Shown: positions 23,868-31,410 of the stretch, piece by piece
How the letters are laid out: every line of letters begins with the position of its first letter
How positions within the stretch are numbered: the first letter of the stretch is position 1
From: Candidatus Cybelea tumulisoli
Lineage (GTDB): Bacteria; Vulcanimicrobiota; Vulcanimicrobiia; Vulcanimicrobiales; Vulcanimicrobiaceae
Length of the DNA stretch: 34,118 nt
Assembly: GCA_003167155.1 (NCBI GenBank)
Contig: PMTY01000166.1
Location: 1 to 34,118, forward strand
Direction: 5' to 3'
Notes under the pieces: generated by a model
The model's database searches: none
What the model saw: only the letters and a program-made list of their open reading frames with translations
Told to the model about the DNA's origin: nothing
Program-made: the position numbers and the translations under genes

Positions 23868-25079
23868 TCATATGGTTCTTACGATTGGGGCGAAGATCCA
23901 GATGGCGAGGAAGAGCGCGACGCAGAGGGCGCCGGCCAGCGCGAACGTTTCGCGAAGCCCGATGACCGAGCCGATTGCGCCATCGACCAGCGATCCCAGC
24001 GGCATCACGCCGATTGCGATCATCGTGTAAATCGAAAGCGCGCGGCCGCGCACGTCGTCGGGCGAGAGTATCTGAATCAGCGTGCTCGTCGCACCCATCA
24101 TCGCCATGGTTCCGACGCCGATCACAAAGAGCACGCAGACCGCAAGCCTCAGCGATGGAACGAACGCTAAAACGAGCACGCCCGCCGACATCAGCAACCC
24201 GGCCTGAAGCCAGAGCCGCGAGCGGCGTTCGCGCTGCGCGAAATACGCCGTGAGGAGCGCACCGCCGAATCCGCCGATGCCGATCGCCGAAACCGCCCAA
24301 CCCAAACCCCGCGGGCCCGCATGTAAGACGTTAACCGCAAAAGCCGGGATGAGCTGCGAGTAGGGGCGCGTCAAGATCGCGGTCACGAACTGCGCCAGCA
24401 CGATCCATCGCAGCGCAGGGTGCCTAACGATGAACGTAAGTCCTTGCTTCATGGCGTGCCACGTGGGTTCGGCCCGTTGAGCCGGTGGCGGCGACGGCTT
24501 CATGAGTATCACCGCGACGACGACCGCGAGCGTCGCCCCCGCGTTGAAGTAGAAGGCGCCCGCGACGCCGATCCAGACGATGAGCAAGCCCGCAAATGCC
24601 GGCCCGATGACGGCCGGCGCGTTAAACGCGATCGAATTGAGTCCGACGGCGTTTCCGATGTATCGCCGGTCCACGAGCAAGGGAACCCAGCTTTGACGAG
24701 TCGGCGCATCAAAACCGTTCGCGCCCGAGTTCAGCGCCGAGATCAGCACCAAGCCGATCAGGTTCAGCGCGTGCGCCGTTGCGAGCAGCGCGAGAATGAA
24801 GGCAGCGAGCGCCATCGTCGTATTCGTCACGAACAAGACGCGGCGGCGCGGGAGCCGATCCGCAACGACCCCCGCAATCGGCGACAACAACAGTACCGGA
24901 ATGGCGCGCGACGCTCCCAAAATACCGAGATCGAGTGCCGCTTGATGCGCCGAGCCCGCCATCCGCGCGACGAAGAATCCCATGGCGGTGAACTGCATCC
25001 AGGTTCCGAGATTTGAAACGAGCAGCCCGATCCACAGCAGTCGATAGTCCCGATAGCGCAGCGCGGCAAAAATATTCAC
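23868..25079 (-). CDS. MFS exporter (MFS_3/EntS-like)
   Basis: A 403-residue major facilitator with about twelve transmembrane helices. The start is GTG 25079, overlapping the stop of the kinase-like gene as GTGA and giving VNIFAALRYRDYRLLWIGL; the N-terminal 'FRxYRLLWxGxxxSxxGxWM' pattern is the mark of the enterobactin-exporter-like MFS_3 family. The loop motif between helices 2 and 3 reads GVVADRLPRRRVL, and the APTRQSWVPLLV segment before helix 5 is also diagnostic. These transporters export siderophores, macrolides or unknown small molecules by proton antiport. It forms a two-gene operon with the cytidylate-kinase-like gene. Substrate not predictable. Confidence 0.9.
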   Translation of the reverse strand: MNIFAALRYRDYRLLWIGLLVSNLGTWMQFTAMGFFVARMAGSAHQAALDLGILGASRAIPVLLLSPIAGVVADRLPRRRVLFVTNTTMALAAFILALLATAHALNLIGLVLISALNSGANGFDAPTRQSWVPLLVDRRYIGNAVGLNSIAFNAPAVIGPAFAGLLIVWIGVAGAFYFNAGATLAVVVAVILMKPSPPPAQRAEPTWHAMKQGLTFIVRHPALRWIVLAQFVTAILTRPYSQLIPAFAVNVLHAGPRGLGWAVSAIGIGGFGGALLTAYFAQRERRSRLWLQAGLLMSAGVLVLAFVPSLRLAVCVLFVIGVGTMAMMGATSTLIQILSPDDVRGRALSIYTMIAIGVMPLGSLVDGAIGSVIGLRETFALAGALCVALFLAIWIFAPIVRTI

Positions 25080-25684
25080 GCGCAAGCTTGCACGGCAGCG
25101 ACGATCGATGCCGCGCTTTGCGCCGCATCGAGCCGAGACGCATCGATGCAGAGGTCGTAGTTTTGTAGATCCCCAAAGGTTAGGCCGTACCATTGGCGGA
25201 CATAGGCGATGCGGGCGCGATCGACACGATCGATTTCGCCCTCCGCAAGATCCCGCGACACGTGCGTGGTCTCCACGACGTGCGCGACACGCCACTCGCG
25301 CGGAGCATGCATGAAGACGCGCAAAACGTCCGGTCGGGCGCCGAGGATCGCAAACGCGCCGCGGCCCACGATAACGCAGTTGCCTTTGGCTGCGTACTCT
25401 CGCACCGCGGCTGCGACGGCCGCGAGCAGCTCCTCGTCCAACGGTTCGGCCGCCGAGGCTTGGGCCGTTTCGGGCGTCGCCCGTTCGAGGCTGTCCACCA
25501 GAAGTTCGCCCAGCGTTCGCCTCGAATCTTCGCTAGCTTCCACGGCCTCGGGGGTGATGTGCAGCCGTTTGGCAACCACGACCGGCAGCTGCCGGTCGAC
25601 GTAGCGGTAACCCAGTGCGCGGGCGGCCCGCTCGGCGACGGCGAGCGCGCCGGATCCATACTGGTTCGAGATTGTGATTATCAC
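25076..25684 (-). CDS. cytidylate kinase-like P-loop protein (Cytidylate_kin2)
   Basis: A 202-residue P-loop protein starting at GTG 25684 (VIITISNQYGSG). The P-loop SNQYGSGALAVAERAARALG has the family form 'SxxxGSGxxxIA' except that the position usually holding a second glycine is alanine (GSGA). Next come the family's YVDRQL, a variable helical insert (residues about 45-95), then CVIVGRGAFAILGARPDVLRV and the helix with RVDRARIAYVRQWYGLTFGD, DYDLCID-like NYDLCIDASRLD at the end. Members of this family (PF13189) are usually annotated as cytidylate kinase-like, with few characterised functions. No ribosome-binding site is evident and only 17 bases separate its start from the divergent ATPase start, so the transcript may be leaderless. 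Confidence 0.8.
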   Translation of the reverse strand: MIITISNQYGSGALAVAERAARALGYRYVDRQLPVVVAKRLHITPEAVEASEDSRRTLGELLVDSLERATPETAQASAAEPLDEELLAAVAAAVREYAAKGNCVIVGRGAFAILGARPDVLRVFMHAPREWRVAHVVETTHVSRDLAEGEIDRVDRARIAYVRQWYGLTFGDLQNYDLCIDASRLDAAQSAASIVAAVQACA

Positions 25685-25701
25685 CGGAAAAGGAATACGG
25701 A

Positions 25702-26727
25702 GTGACGAATCGCGGTGTCCTGCCGATCGTTGAAGCGCGCGACCTGCGCAAGGTCTTTCGCACCGCAAAGCGCACGCCGGGAGCCCTCGGCGCCTTGCGC
25801 TCCCTTTTTTCGCCCGTTTACGAGGATCGCGTAGCGGTTGGCGGCGTTACCTTTGCACTGGAGCCCGGGGAGCTCGTCGGGTACATCGGTCCCAACGGCG
25901 CCGGCAAGTCCACCACGATCAAGATGCTTACCGGAATTCTCGTTCCCACTTCGGGCCAGGTGCGCGTCGCCGGATTGGTGCCGTGGAAGAGCCGCAAGGA
26001 GAACGCTCGCAACATCGGCGTGGTCTTCGGCCAGCGAAGCCAGCTCTATTGGGACTTGCCGCTGATCGACTCGTTCGAACTGCTTCGGGCGATCTACGCG
26101 ATTCCGCCCGATCGCTACCGGAAAAACCTCAACGAGTTCATCGGCATTCTCGAAATGAGCGACTTCCTGCGCACGCCGGTGCGCCAGCTCTCCCTGGGGC
26201 AGCGGATGCGCGGGGATTTCGCGGCGGCGCTGCTGCACGGCCCGAGGGTCGTCTATCTCGACGAACCGACGATCGGCCTCGACGTCGTCGCGAAGGAGGC
26301 GATCCGCGAGTTCATCGCCAGAATCAACGCCGAGCGCGGAGCGACGATCGTTTTGACGACGCACGACCTCGCCGACGTCGAGCGGCTCTGCCGCCGGATC
26401 GTGCTCATCGACCGCGGCACGCTGATTTACGACGGCGACATCGATCGAATCAAGAGCGAATACGGGCGGTTCCGCACCCTCGTCGTGCGCTTTAGCGAAC
26501 CGGTAGCGCAGCCCGAGCTTGCGGGCGCGCAGCTGACCGGGGTCGAGGATTCGAGCGCGCGCTTCCGGTTCGATCGCAATCTGCAACGAGCCGACCGGCT
26601 CGTGCGGCAAGCGAGTGAACGCTATAGCGTCGAAGACGTGAGCCTGGAGGAGCCCGACTTGGAATCGATCATTCGCCGCATCTACCTCGAGGGATACGAA
26701 CGCCGGCCGGAGGAGGGTGCGTCATGA
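25702..26727 (+). CDS. ABC-2 type exporter ATP-binding protein
   Basis: A 341-residue ATPase of the drug/polysaccharide exporter class that pairs with PF06182 permeases. GTG 25702 is preceded by AAGGA at eight bases. Walker A is GPNGAGKSTTIK (about residues 73-84), the Q-loop is VVFGQRSQLYWDLP, the signature LSLGQRMRG, Walker B VVYLDEPTIGLD and the switch TTHDLADVE. The N-terminal extension with SLFSPVYEDRVAVGGV and the 90-residue C-terminal regulatory tail (after LIYDGDID) match the family that includes the daunorubicin-resistance-like and YbhF-like ATPases. Its permeases are the genes at 27485 and 29762. The stop overlaps the next ATG by ATGA. Confidence 0.93.
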   Translation: MTNRGVLPIVEARDLRKVFRTAKRTPGALGALRSLFSPVYEDRVAVGGVTFALEPGELVGYIGPNGAGKSTTIKMLTGILVPTSGQVRVAGLVPWKSRKENARNIGVVFGQRSQLYWDLPLIDSFELLRAIYAIPPDRYRKNLNEFIGILEMSDFLRTPVRQLSLGQRMRGDFAAALLHGPRVVYLDEPTIGLDVVAKEAIREFIARINAERGATIVLTTHDLADVERLCRRIVLIDRGTLIYDGDIDRIKSEYGRFRTLVVRFSEPVAQPELAGAQLTGVEDSSARFRFDRNLQRADRLVRQASERYSVEDVSLEEPDLESIIRRIYLEGYERRPEEGAS

Positions 26728-27482
26728 TGCTCTCCAGCCGTACGAAGCGACCAAAAGTTCATTCGAGCGCGTACGTCGCGCCCACGGCGACGCTCGCCGG
26801 AGAGGTGACGATCGGCGCCGGTTGCGCGGTGCTGCACGGCGCCGTCGTCGTCGCGGAGGGTGCGCCGGTGACGATCGGTGCCGATACCGTCGTGATGGAG
26901 AACGCCGTTTTAAAGGCCAGCGGCGGAAGCGTCTTACGGTTTCCCTTGCAGATCGGCAGCCGCTGCATCATCGGTCCACAGGCCTACGTCGTCGGAGCGA
27001 CGATCGGTGACGGCTGCTTCATAGCCAGCGGCTCGAAGATTTTCAACGGAGCGAAGCTCGAGGACGGCAGCGGCGTCGCGCTCGGCGGGATCGTGCATGT
27101 GAATGCCCGCCTGCGCAAAGGCGAGAGCGTGCCGATGCAGCACATCGCTTTCGGCGATCCCGCGCAGGTCTATCCGCCGGAAAAGGCGCCCGAGATCCAC
27201 GCGAAGATGCAGTTCTTCGCCGACGTCTTCAACGTCGAAGGGACCGCAGATGCGCGTGGCCGCGCCGCCCAGACGTATTCCAAGTTCCTGCGCAAGTCTC
27301 ACGCTCAGGACGCCGTCATCGAGGAGTACCGGAACGTCAAGCCGCCTCCGCGGCGATCGGGCGAGGAGCCTCCGCCGACGCAGGTCGCAGAGGTCGATAA
27401 GGTCGTCGACGTCATGATGCTCGAGTTGGAAGAGATGGAGCACCGCCGCCAAGCGGCGATCAAGCGGCAAAAAGGGGGTTAG
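26724..27482 (+). CDS. left-handed beta-helix protein, gamma-carbonic-anhydrase-like without zinc histidines
   Basis: A 252-residue protein whose first 150 residues are hexapeptide repeats of a left-handed beta-helix in the order of gamma-class carbonic anhydrases (AYVAPTATLAGEVTIGAGCAV, VTIGADTVVMENAV, ATIGDGCFIASGSKIFNGA; each given in part). In active enzymes the run 'IGHGAxxHGxxIGD' carries two zinc histidines; here it reads IIGPQAYVVGATIGD, so both are gone. VLHG at 37-40 is not at a ligand position. The C-terminal third is a charged helical tail, VDVMMLELEEMEHRRQAAIK, after a proline-rich linker. It sits between ATPase and permease with ATGA overlap to the former and about three bases to the latter, so it is likely produced in step with the exporter, perhaps as a scaffold or acyl/carbamoyl-binding relic. 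Confidence 0.82.
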   Translation: MMLSSRTKRPKVHSSAYVAPTATLAGEVTIGAGCAVLHGAVVVAEGAPVTIGADTVVMENAVLKASGGSVLRFPLQIGSRCIIGPQAYVVGATIGDGCFIASGSKIFNGAKLEDGSGVALGGIVHVNARLRKGESVPMQHIAFGDPAQVYPPEKAPEIHAKMQFFADVFNVEGTADARGRAAQTYSKFLRKSHAQDAVIEEYRNVKPPPRRSGEEPPPTQVAEVDKVVDVMMLELEEMEHRRQAAIKRQKGG

Positions 27483-27484
27483 CC

Positions 27485-28282
27485 CTGGAAGCCGCGCTCG
27501 CCCCGTACGTCGCGTTTGCGAAAAAGGCGTTCGCGCGCGAGGCCACCTACCGGATCGAGGTTCTCACCGAGATCGGCTCGCTGGTGCTGCGGGTCTACAT
27601 TCTTCGGTCGCTCTGGACGGCGCTCTACGCGCAAAACGTCGCGCCGGTCGGTCTCCCGCTGCACAGCATGATCACGTATGCCACGGTGGCGATGCTGATG
27701 TCGCTGATCCTCGAGGTAGATGCGACGCGGCTCATTCGCGAAAAGCTCCGGGAAGGGACGATCGCGACCGACTTGATGAAGCCGATCAGCGTTCCGTTCT
27801 ACTTTTTCAGCGACGGGCTCGGCCAAACGGCGCTCCACGCACTGCTCGTGATCCCGTCGCTGCTCTGCGCGCTGTTGCTCGTGCGTATCGACGTACCATC
27901 GCCCGCGACCTTCGCAATATTCCTGCTGGCCTTCGTAATCGGCTACGGGGTCAACTTCTTTCTCAATTTTCTGATGAACTGCATCGCGTTCTGGACGCTG
28001 GAGACGTTCGCGGCGCAACTGATCGTGCGCTGGGCCTCCGACCTGCTCTCCGGCCAGATCATTCCGTTGATGTTTTTCCCGGGGATCGTTGGCCGGCTCG
28101 TCTTCGCTCTGCCCTTCGCCGCGATATACTCGACGCCGTTGCTGATCTATGTCGGCGTCATTCCCCCCTCGGGATGGGCGATCGCCATCGCCGTCCAACT
28201 ACTATGGCTCGTGCTCTTCGCCGGGATTGCGTCGGTGGTTTGGCGCGCTGCTTCAAACCGCGTCGTGATTCAAGGTGGCTAA
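27485..28282 (+). CDS. ABC-2 exporter permease 1 (PF06182-like), probable CTG start
   Basis: The open frame reads back from the stop at 28282 past a GTG at 27584 to TTA at 27479 with no ATG, GTG or TTG before 27584. Starting at CTG 27485 gives 265 residues, the same length as permease 2 (264), with the family's N-terminal amphipathic stretch (YVAFAKKAFAREATYRIE) and first membrane helix. AAGGGGG at 27472-27478 lies six bases ahead of this CTG, a strong ribosome-binding site inside the end of the previous gene. Starting at 27584 would delete that N-terminus. About six transmembrane helices follow, with the family motif KLREGTIATDLMKPI and RWASDLLSGQIIPLMFFPG. It pairs with the ATPase and the second permease. 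Confidence 0.85.
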   Translation: MEAALAPYVAFAKKAFAREATYRIEVLTEIGSLVLRVYILRSLWTALYAQNVAPVGLPLHSMITYATVAMLMSLILEVDATRLIREKLREGTIATDLMKPISVPFYFFSDGLGQTALHALLVIPSLLCALLLVRIDVPSPATFAIFLLAFVIGYGVNFFLNFLMNCIAFWTLETFAAQLIVRWASDLLSGQIIPLMFFPGIVGRLVFALPFAAIYSTPLLIYVGVIPPSGWAIAIAVQLLWLVLFAGIASVVWRAASNRVVIQGG

Positions 28283-28303
28283 CCCATCGACAGGAGATAT
28301 CTA

Positions 28304-28723
28304 ATGCAGACGAATCGCTTGATTGCCCTCAACCTCGCCGCCTGCGCGGCGCTGCTTTATCTCGCGCTGCCTTCCGCTGCCTGGGCGCAGACTAGGACGA
28401 TCTCCGTCGAGGCGGGACCGATCTGGAGTCAGTCAGACGCGGAGCAGAAATGCCCGCAAGTGGCCAAGGAAAACCGAGGCACGTGGAACGGCCAGTGGCG
28501 CACGACGGTGCCGGGCAGAATGTCAGTCTGCGAGATTCGCCTCTCGCCATCGAAGGAAATAAAGGTCGTCGAGTCGATCGAAGCCGGCGCGATTTGGAGC
28601 CAGTGGGACGCGGAGAAGAAATGCCCGGAGGTCGCCAAGAAGAACGGCGGCACTTGGAACGGCCAGTGGCGCACTACCGTGCCGGGCAGAATGTCGGTCT
28701 GCGAGATTCGTTTATTGAGCTAG
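28304..28723 (+). CDS. secreted two-repeat mannan-binding lectin (MVL-like)
   Basis: A 139-residue exported protein. Residues 1-28 are a signal peptide ending SAAWA-Q. The rest is two nearly identical 47-residue units (34-80 and 91-137), each running from (V/I)EAG(P/A)IWSQ through GTWNGQWRTTVPGRMSVCEI. This is the fold and motif of the Microcystis viridis lectin MVL, which recognises the Man(alpha)Man(beta)GlcNAcGlcNAc core of high-mannose glycans, and of cyanobacterial/actinobacterial MVL-domain proteins. MVL lacks the paired cysteines seen here (one in KCP, one in SVC per unit), so each unit may have a disulfide. GGAG lies nine bases before ATG 28304 and the gene directly follows permease 1, so it belongs to the exporter operon. 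Its ligand is presumably a mannosylated surface glycan. Confidence 0.85.
   Translation: MQTNRLIALNLAACAALLYLALPSAAWAQTRTISVEAGPIWSQSDAEQKCPQVAKENRGTWNGQWRTTVPGRMSVCEIRLSPSKEIKVVESIEAGAIWSQWDAEKKCPEVAKKNGGTWNGQWRTTVPGRMSVCEIRLLS
28403..28714 (+). repeat. internal direct repeat of the lectin gene (2 x 141 bp)
   Basis: Segments 28403-28543 and 28574-28714 encode the two 47-residue MVL units and are highly similar in DNA as well as protein; the stretch coding GQWRTTVPGRMSVCEIR differs at only a few third positions. The similarity suggests a fairly recent unit duplication or gene conversion. They are separated by a ten-residue linker (SPSKEIKVVE). Confidence 0.85.
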
Positions 28724-28978
28724 GACCTCATCAACGTAGCACCAGCGCCAATGTTCGCCGGGCTGAAACGAGCGGATGACAGGATGGTGCGTCGCGTGAT
28801 AGTGCTTGGTGGCGTGCCTGTTGGGCGATGAGTCGCAGCAGCCGACCTGACCGCAAGTTAAGCAGAGCCGCAAGTGCACCCACGAACCACCGATCTTCAA
28901 GCATTCCTCGCAGCCTTCCGGCGTTCGCGCGTCCGGATGGCCCGCCTCTTCGATGTGTTCGCAGAGATCGTCGGTCAT
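28712..28978 (-). CDS. UBP-type zinc-finger protein
   Basis: An 88-residue protein that is a single ZnF-UBP domain, the module that in eukaryotic ubiquitin proteases binds the free C-terminus of ubiquitin. The ligands are clear: C6 and H8 (LCEHI), C23 and C26 (GCEEC), C39, C42 and C47-C48 (CLTCGQVGCC), and the histidine run RHATKHYHATHHPV. Bacterial stand-alone copies are fairly common but their role is unknown; most bacteria have no ubiquitin. ATG 28978 overlaps the pirin stop by ATGA, so the two are co-translated. Its end overlaps the lectin gene tail-to-tail by 12 bases. Confidence 0.9.
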   Translation of the reverse strand: MTDDLCEHIEEAGHPDARTPEGCEECLKIGGSWVHLRLCLTCGQVGCCDSSPNRHATKHYHATHHPVIRSFQPGEHWRWCYVDEVLAQ

Positions 28979-29706
28979 GGCGCCACCCCCGGTAAATCCC
29001 AGAGAACGAGTTCGGCGTTACCGCTGACGGTCAACTTCCCAACATCGTAAAGGCGAACGGCGTCGCCCGCATTCAAGCGTTCGCCGTTAGCTTCGGCGCT
29101 GCCGGCGGCAACGAAAAGAAACCCATACCGCTCCGGTGCGAACTCCGTCTCGAGCGTTGCATTCTCGAGGCGCGCGACGCGAAACGTCGCGTTCTGCGTG
29201 ATGCGAATCGGTGCGTTGACGGCGGGGTCGCCGCTGACGATGTCGAGCCAGCGGTTACGGCGGTCGTCGACGTCGAAAGCCATCTCTCCGTACGAGGGCG
29301 GCATTCCCATGCGGCCAGGCAGCACCCACATTTGGACGAGATGCAGCGGCTCGCCGGCCTTGTTGTTGTACTCGCTGTGGCGGACGCCGGTACCCGCGCT
29401 CATGAACTGCACGCCGCCGGGTCCGACGACGCCGTGATTGCCCATGCTGTCGCGATGTGCCAGCTCGCCGGAGAGCACGTACGTCACGATCTCCATGTCG
29501 CGATGCGGATGCGTCGGGAAACCCGTGCCGCCGGCGATCGTGTCGTCGTTGAAGACGCGCAAAGCGCCCCAGTTTTCGTTTGCCGGATCGTAATAATCGG
29601 CAAAGCTAAACGAATAATGGGTATCGAGCCAGCCGTGATCGGCGTGCGCGCGCCCAGAGGCGGGCACGACGGCGAAAACGGGCGAGCGTGAGGTCGCGGT
29701 AGTCAT
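28975..29706 (-). CDS. pirin-family protein (YhhW-like cupin)
   Basis: A 243-residue bicupin starting at ATG 29706. The metal site is seen in the first cupin: H-P-H in FPTHPHRDMEIVTYVLSGEL, then HRDSMGN and the later RHSEYN, which are the three histidines and a glutamate of pirins. GVQFMSAGTGVRHSEYNN is the signature block. The E. coli relative YhhW shows quercetin 2,3-dioxygenase activity in vitro; in other bacteria pirins bind and modulate metabolic enzymes. It makes an operon with the UBP zinc finger. The pair is on the opposite strand to the flanking exporter genes and looks inserted between lectin and permease 2. Confidence 0.9.
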   Translation of the reverse strand: MTTATSRSPVFAVVPASGRAHADHGWLDTHYSFSFADYYDPANENWGALRVFNDDTIAGGTGFPTHPHRDMEIVTYVLSGELAHRDSMGNHGVVGPGGVQFMSAGTGVRHSEYNNKAGEPLHLVQMWVLPGRMGMPPSYGEMAFDVDDRRNRWLDIVSGDPAVNAPIRITQNATFRVARLENATLETEFAPERYGFLFVAAGSAEANGERLNAGDAVRLYDVGKLTVSGNAELVLWDLPGVAP

Positions 29707-29761
29707 AGTCTTATCACAGACCGGGGCGGGGCGGGCGAGGGTTGCACCGAAGCGCCCAGCC

Positions 29762-30556
29762 ATGCTCGGGGCCTACGCGCAGTACTGGCGGATCAACCTC
29801 CTCACGATGCTCGAATACCGCGCCAACTTCATCATGTGGTTCGTCTTTACGATCGTCTATCACGGGGTTGCGCTCGGAGCGCTCTTCGTAACGATGGAAC
29901 GCTTTCCATCGATGAACGGCTGGAACTTCCGGGACGTATTCTTCTTGTACGCACTCTGGATGTGCGGCCACGAACTGCACAACACGCTCTTCTTCACGGT
30001 CGTGAGCGTTCCGGAGTACGTGCGCGAGGGGCGCTTCGACCGCTTCCTGGTGCGGCCGCTCGACACGCTCTTCCAAGTACTGACCGTCCCACAGCAGATC
30101 GTGCCCGATGGGTTGATTCTGGGAATCGCCACGCTCGCGGTTGCGACGCATGTCGCGGGCGTGCGCGTGGACTGGGTCTTCGCACTCTTCGTGCCGGCAA
30201 TCGTCTTCGGTGGGGCGCTCATCGATTTAGGCATCTCTTTGGCGATCGCGACATGCTCGTTCTGGCTGGTTCGCGTGGATACGCTACGCTGGGTCGTGAT
30301 GTCGCTCGAACAGGATTTCACGAGATATCCGATCAGCATCTACGGACGCGGCGTCCAGGTCGTGCTCGCCTTCGTGCTGCCGTTTGCCTTCATGAACTAC
30401 TTTCCGGCGACGTACTTCTTGCAAAAGGCCGAAACGGGTCTGCACCTCAACCCCGCGGTCGGCTTGCTCACCCCGGCAATCGGGTTGGCTTGGCTGGGCG
30501 CCGCGTACGCGTTTTGGATCTTCGGCCTGCGACATTATCAGGGAACCGGCTCGTGA
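29762..30556 (+). CDS. ABC-2 exporter permease 2 (PF06182-like)
   Basis: A 264-residue membrane protein with about six transmembrane helices, the same family as permease 1. It begins MLGAYAQYWRINLLTMLEYRANF, the amphipathic N-terminus of this family (described here in two parts: MLGAYAQYWRINL and LTMLEYRANF). The conserved cytoplasmic loop is YVREGRFDRFLVRPLDTLFQ, matching KLREGTIATDLMKPI of permease 1, and late comes FVLPFAFMNYFPATYFL. With the ATPase at 25702 and permease 1 at 27485 it should form the full exporter. It is separated from permease 1 by 1.5 kb holding the lectin and the reverse-strand pair, so it needs its own promoter. The stop overlaps the next GTG as GTGA. Confidence 0.92.
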   Translation: MLGAYAQYWRINLLTMLEYRANFIMWFVFTIVYHGVALGALFVTMERFPSMNGWNFRDVFFLYALWMCGHELHNTLFFTVVSVPEYVREGRFDRFLVRPLDTLFQVLTVPQQIVPDGLILGIATLAVATHVAGVRVDWVFALFVPAIVFGGALIDLGISLAIATCSFWLVRVDTLRWVVMSLEQDFTRYPISIYGRGVQVVLAFVLPFAFMNYFPATYFLQKAETGLHLNPAVGLLTPAIGLAWLGAAYAFWIFGLRHYQGTGS

Positions 30557-31410
30557 AGCGTGCTGCTTTCCTGAGCTGCGCCGGCGCGATGCTGATCGCC
30601 ACGCCCGCCGGTGCGGCATCGGTGAGCCGGCGCGTTGGCTCGATCGCGCGAGCGTTGCCCGGAGTACTCGGCGTCTACGCCCGCACCTTGGCCGCAGGTC
30701 CGCCGCTGGTCGCCTACAACGCTTCCGAGCGATTCCCCACGGCATCGATCATCAAGGTGCTGATCATGACGACGGCCTACGCGCTCGACGAAGCCCGCCC
30801 CGGTGTTCTCAACGATAAAGTCACCTTTCACAGCGACGACCTTATCGGCGGTTCGGATTTTATGGTGAGCGCGCGAGACGGGGAACAATTTACCGTGCGC
30901 GAGCTGATCGTTCCGATGATTACGGTGAGCGATAACACCGCGGCCAATCTCTTGATCGGGCGTTTCGGCGTCGCGACGATCAATGAAATCGGCGCCCGCG
31001 CCGGCATGACGCGGACGCATCTCGCGCGCCGTTTTCTCGACTACGCGGCGATCGCGCACCACAACGATAATCTCTCGACGCCCGCCGACATGGGCCGGCT
31101 GCTCTATCTCATCGAGCACGGCGCGCGCGAAGGAATTCCCACGATCGTTTCGTCCCGGCACTGCGTAACGATGCTCGACATCATGCTGCGCCAGACCGAC
31201 CGCGATGCCATCCCGGCGGCACTCCCGCCCCACGTCGCGGTTGCCAATAAGACTGGCGAGATCGAGGGAACGCGAAACGACATCGCCGTCGTGGCCCCGT
31301 TCGGCGACTCGCCGTTCATTCTCGCGGTGATGACGAAAGACGCCTACGACTACGGTGCTGCCTACGCCGCGATCCACGCGGTGACGCGCGCCGTCTATGC
31401 CTCCGTGTGA
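30553..31410 (+). CDS. class A beta-lactamase-like serine hydrolase
   Basis: A 285-residue exported protein from GTG 30553, co-translated with permease 2. The signal peptide is VKRAAFLSCAGAMLIATPAG with cleavage near GAA. Active-site elements of class A beta-lactamases and D-Ala peptidases are present: S65-I-I-K68 (TASIIKVLIM), the S126-D127-N128 loop (TVSDNTAANLL) and K233-T-G235 (ANKTGEIEGTRND). The omega-loop that should hold the deacylating glutamate (ExxLN) instead reads FLDYAAIAHHNDNLSTP, without an acidic residue at the expected place. It could still acylate but may turn over poorly, which suggests a peptidoglycan- or peptide-active enzyme and not a strong drug-resistance factor. Periplasmic. 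Confidence 0.88.
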   Translation: MKRAAFLSCAGAMLIATPAGAASVSRRVGSIARALPGVLGVYARTLAAGPPLVAYNASERFPTASIIKVLIMTTAYALDEARPGVLNDKVTFHSDDLIGGSDFMVSARDGEQFTVRELIVPMITVSDNTAANLLIGRFGVATINEIGARAGMTRTHLARRFLDYAAIAHHNDNLSTPADMGRLLYLIEHGAREGIPTIVSSRHCVTMLDIMLRQTDRDAIPAALPPHVAVANKTGEIEGTRNDIAVVAPFGDSPFILAVMTKDAYDYGAAYAAIHAVTRAVYASV

